Below, one piece after another: positions 63,037-64,000 of a stretch of 64,000 bases of DNA. The stretch spans positions 1-64,000 of the forward strand of contig JAJQHY010000055.1 in NCBI GenBank assembly GCA_021199495.1. Direction: 5' to 3'. The notes under the pieces are model-generated. The model saw only the letters and a list, made by a program, of their open reading frames with translations, was not told where the DNA came from and made no database searches. A program made the position numbers and the translations under genes. Numbering within the stretch: position 1 is the first letter of the stretch; the number at the start of each line of letters is the position of its first letter. This DNA is from Lachnospiraceae bacterium. Lineage in GTDB: Bacteria > Bacillota > Clostridia > Lachnospirales > Lachnospiraceae.

Positions 63037-63280
63037 CAGAGTCTGTTCTCCTTCGCACAGCTGCAGTATTATAAATAATCCATAAATTCTTAAATTTCTA
63101 TTAAAAAAACTATTGCCAGTATATAACAAGAAAAAGTCGATTCAAGGTTCGTGGTTATGCAGAATCTTGATGTTTTTTAACTTTTTTGATGTTTTTTGCT
63201 TCAAAAAAAAGGCAGATCTGACCGCATAGCTTTTATTCCGGAATATTCCGCAGCAGAACAGGACATGCCGGAATACACAA

Positions 63281-63307
63281 TAAAAAAATCCCCTGAAACA
63301 GAGGATT
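63281..63307 (-). terminator. Terminator of tRNA-Pro
   Basis: On the minus strand AATCCTCT pairs with AGGGGATT (8 bp with one G-U) around GTTTC, followed by seven T. It lies 13 bases after the tRNA. Confidence 0.8.
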
Positions 63308-63319
63308 CTCATAAAAAAG

Positions 63320-63394
63320 TCGGGGTAACAGGATTCGAACCTGTGACCTCACGGCCCCCAGCCGTGCGCTCTAGCCAAGCTGAGCCATACCCCG
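63320..63394 (-). tRNA. tRNA-Pro (GGG)
   Basis: Acceptor CGGGGTA/TACCCCG with discriminator A, D-arm GGCTCAGCTTGGCTAGAGC, anticodon stem CACGG/CCGTG with loop CTGGGGG (anticodon GGG), T-loop TTCGAAT. CCA is not encoded. Confidence 0.95.
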
Positions 63395-63406
63395 TAGCAA
63401 AGGTAA

Positions 63407-64000
63407 CTATACCACACTTTCGATAAATTTGTCAATACCATTTGCGATTCCATTCACAATCTTATCCTGGTATTCGTCCGTGGCCATCAGGGCGTCCTCA
63501 TCCGGATTGGTCATATAGCCCATCTCCACGATGGTCACCGGCACCTGGCACCAGTTGATGCCGCTCATAGTGTCCGTCTCCCAGACATACTGGCGGTTGC
63601 AGCCGGCAGAAGCGACCAGTTCATCTAAAACGTAAGTCGAGAGAGCCTTGCTTAACTCGTACAGACTGCCGTTGTAGGGATTGGAGGCTGTCTGGCAGAT
63701 GGTCATGGCGCCGCTGACAGATGTGTCAGTGGAGCCGTTGGCGTGAATGCGGATGAATGCGTCCGCGTTCGCATCATTGGCAATGGCTGCACGCTCGGAG
63801 TTACTGATATTCACGTCGTTGGTGATACGGACCATAATGACCTGATAACCGCGGTTTTCCAGTTCTTCCTGCAGCTTTAAGGCAACTGCGAGCGTCAGCT
63901 CATACTCGGCAAGACCGCTCGTCGCGCCGGAAGTACCGCTTGAAACCTTCGCCTTGGTCTCGGTCGCACCCGGGCCGATCGGCTCTAATTCACTGTTACC
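63407..64000 (-). CDS. N-acetylmuramoyl-L-alanine amidase, partial (5' end outside window)
   Basis: The frame is open to the right edge, so only the last 197 residues are visible. They form the C-terminal part of an Amidase_3 (AmiC-type) zinc amidase: [20 protein letters not shown], then FIRIHANGS with a zinc-binding His, and [10 protein letters not shown] with the catalytic Glu. The segment [17 protein letters not shown] is near the visible start, in the catalytic domain. It cuts the amide bond between muramic acid and the stem peptide in the cell wall. The N-terminal signal is outside the window. Confidence 0.9.
   Translation of the reverse strand, partial: GNSELEPIGPGATETKAKVSSGTSGATSGLAEYELTLAVALKLQEELENRGYQVIMVRITNDVNISNSERAAIANDANADAFIRIHANGSTDTSVSGAMTICQTASNPYNGSLYELSKALSTYVLDELVASAGCNRQYVWETDTMSGINWCQVPVTIVEMGYMTNPDEDALMATDEYQDKIVNGIANGIDKFIESVV

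Noticed and set aside
62992-63129. N-terminal extension of the 163-residue protein
   Set aside because: It would be encoded by a hairpin and T-tract; the ATG at 62991 has a proper ribosome binding site.

Overview
The window looks like a chromosomal segment of a spore-forming, anaerobic, gut-type Clostridia, most likely Lachnospiraceae. This rests on a spoIIAA-spoIIAB-sigF operon, an [FeFe]-hydrogenase next to a flavoprotein of the GltD type, a pyrophosphate-type phosphofructokinase, GPH-type sugar symporters paired with cytoplasmic glycoside hydrolases, and a Firmicutes-style Tad pilus locus. The species is inferred from gene content only. No rRNA operon, CRISPR array, insertion sequence or prophage was seen.

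Layout. 1-3000: a partial lipoprotein gene, a HigBA-type toxin-antitoxin pair with a truncated toxin, and an unrecognised membrane protein. 3260-21664: a plant-glycoside block with two AraC-type regulators at its ends and, between them on the minus strand, two parallel sets of GPH symporter, GH78 rhamnosidase and GH3 glucosidase, plus one GH43 enzyme and one esterase. 21684-24602: an ABC importer with a permease-ATPase fusion and a binding lipoprotein. 24739-28307: the hydrogenase and its flavoprotein partner. 28496-30159: the spoIIA operon, with an SpoIIAB carrying an unusual repetitive N-terminus. 30259-35865: a TPR protein, a 45-residue protein, folC and valS. 35899-42586: a nine-gene Tad/Flp pilus operon whose first ribosome binding site lies inside a 17-bp hairpin. 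42802-47726: a DJ-1 family protein, a CYTH protein, malQ, a glycosyltransferase followed by a fragment, and a Ca/Na exchanger. 47878-48300: four tRNAs (Arg, His, Gln, Leu). 48423-52675: phosphofructokinase, a 54-residue orphan protein, a PucR-type regulator, exonuclease III and tRNA-Ala. 52935-60360: GH51 arabinofuranosidase, a twice-frameshifted ABC exporter, a LytTR protein, and a PL26-like lyase with a YesU-like partner. 60721-64000: CstA, a conserved small protein with a possible attenuator leader, tRNA-Pro and a partial amidase.

How it works together. The GH78, GH3, GH43, GH51, esterase, PL26 and YesU genes point to use of rhamnose- and arabinose-containing pectin fragments or plant rhamnoglycosides. 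None of the hydrolases has an evident signal peptide, so small glycosides are probably imported by the GPH symporters and cut inside the cell. A shared TTATTGTAA-like motif upstream of three transcription units suggests control by the paired AraC regulators. The hydrogenase would dispose of electrons from this fermentation. Many genes overlap by 1 to 17 bases, so operons are tight and translationally coupled.

The most notable observations are the hairpin that hides the tadA ribosome binding site, the repeat extension of SpoIIAB, several structured leaders sitting directly in front of ribosome binding sites, an 18-bp repeat array between a GH3 and a GH78 gene, and a complete but unexplained 54-codon gene with its own promoter and terminator.
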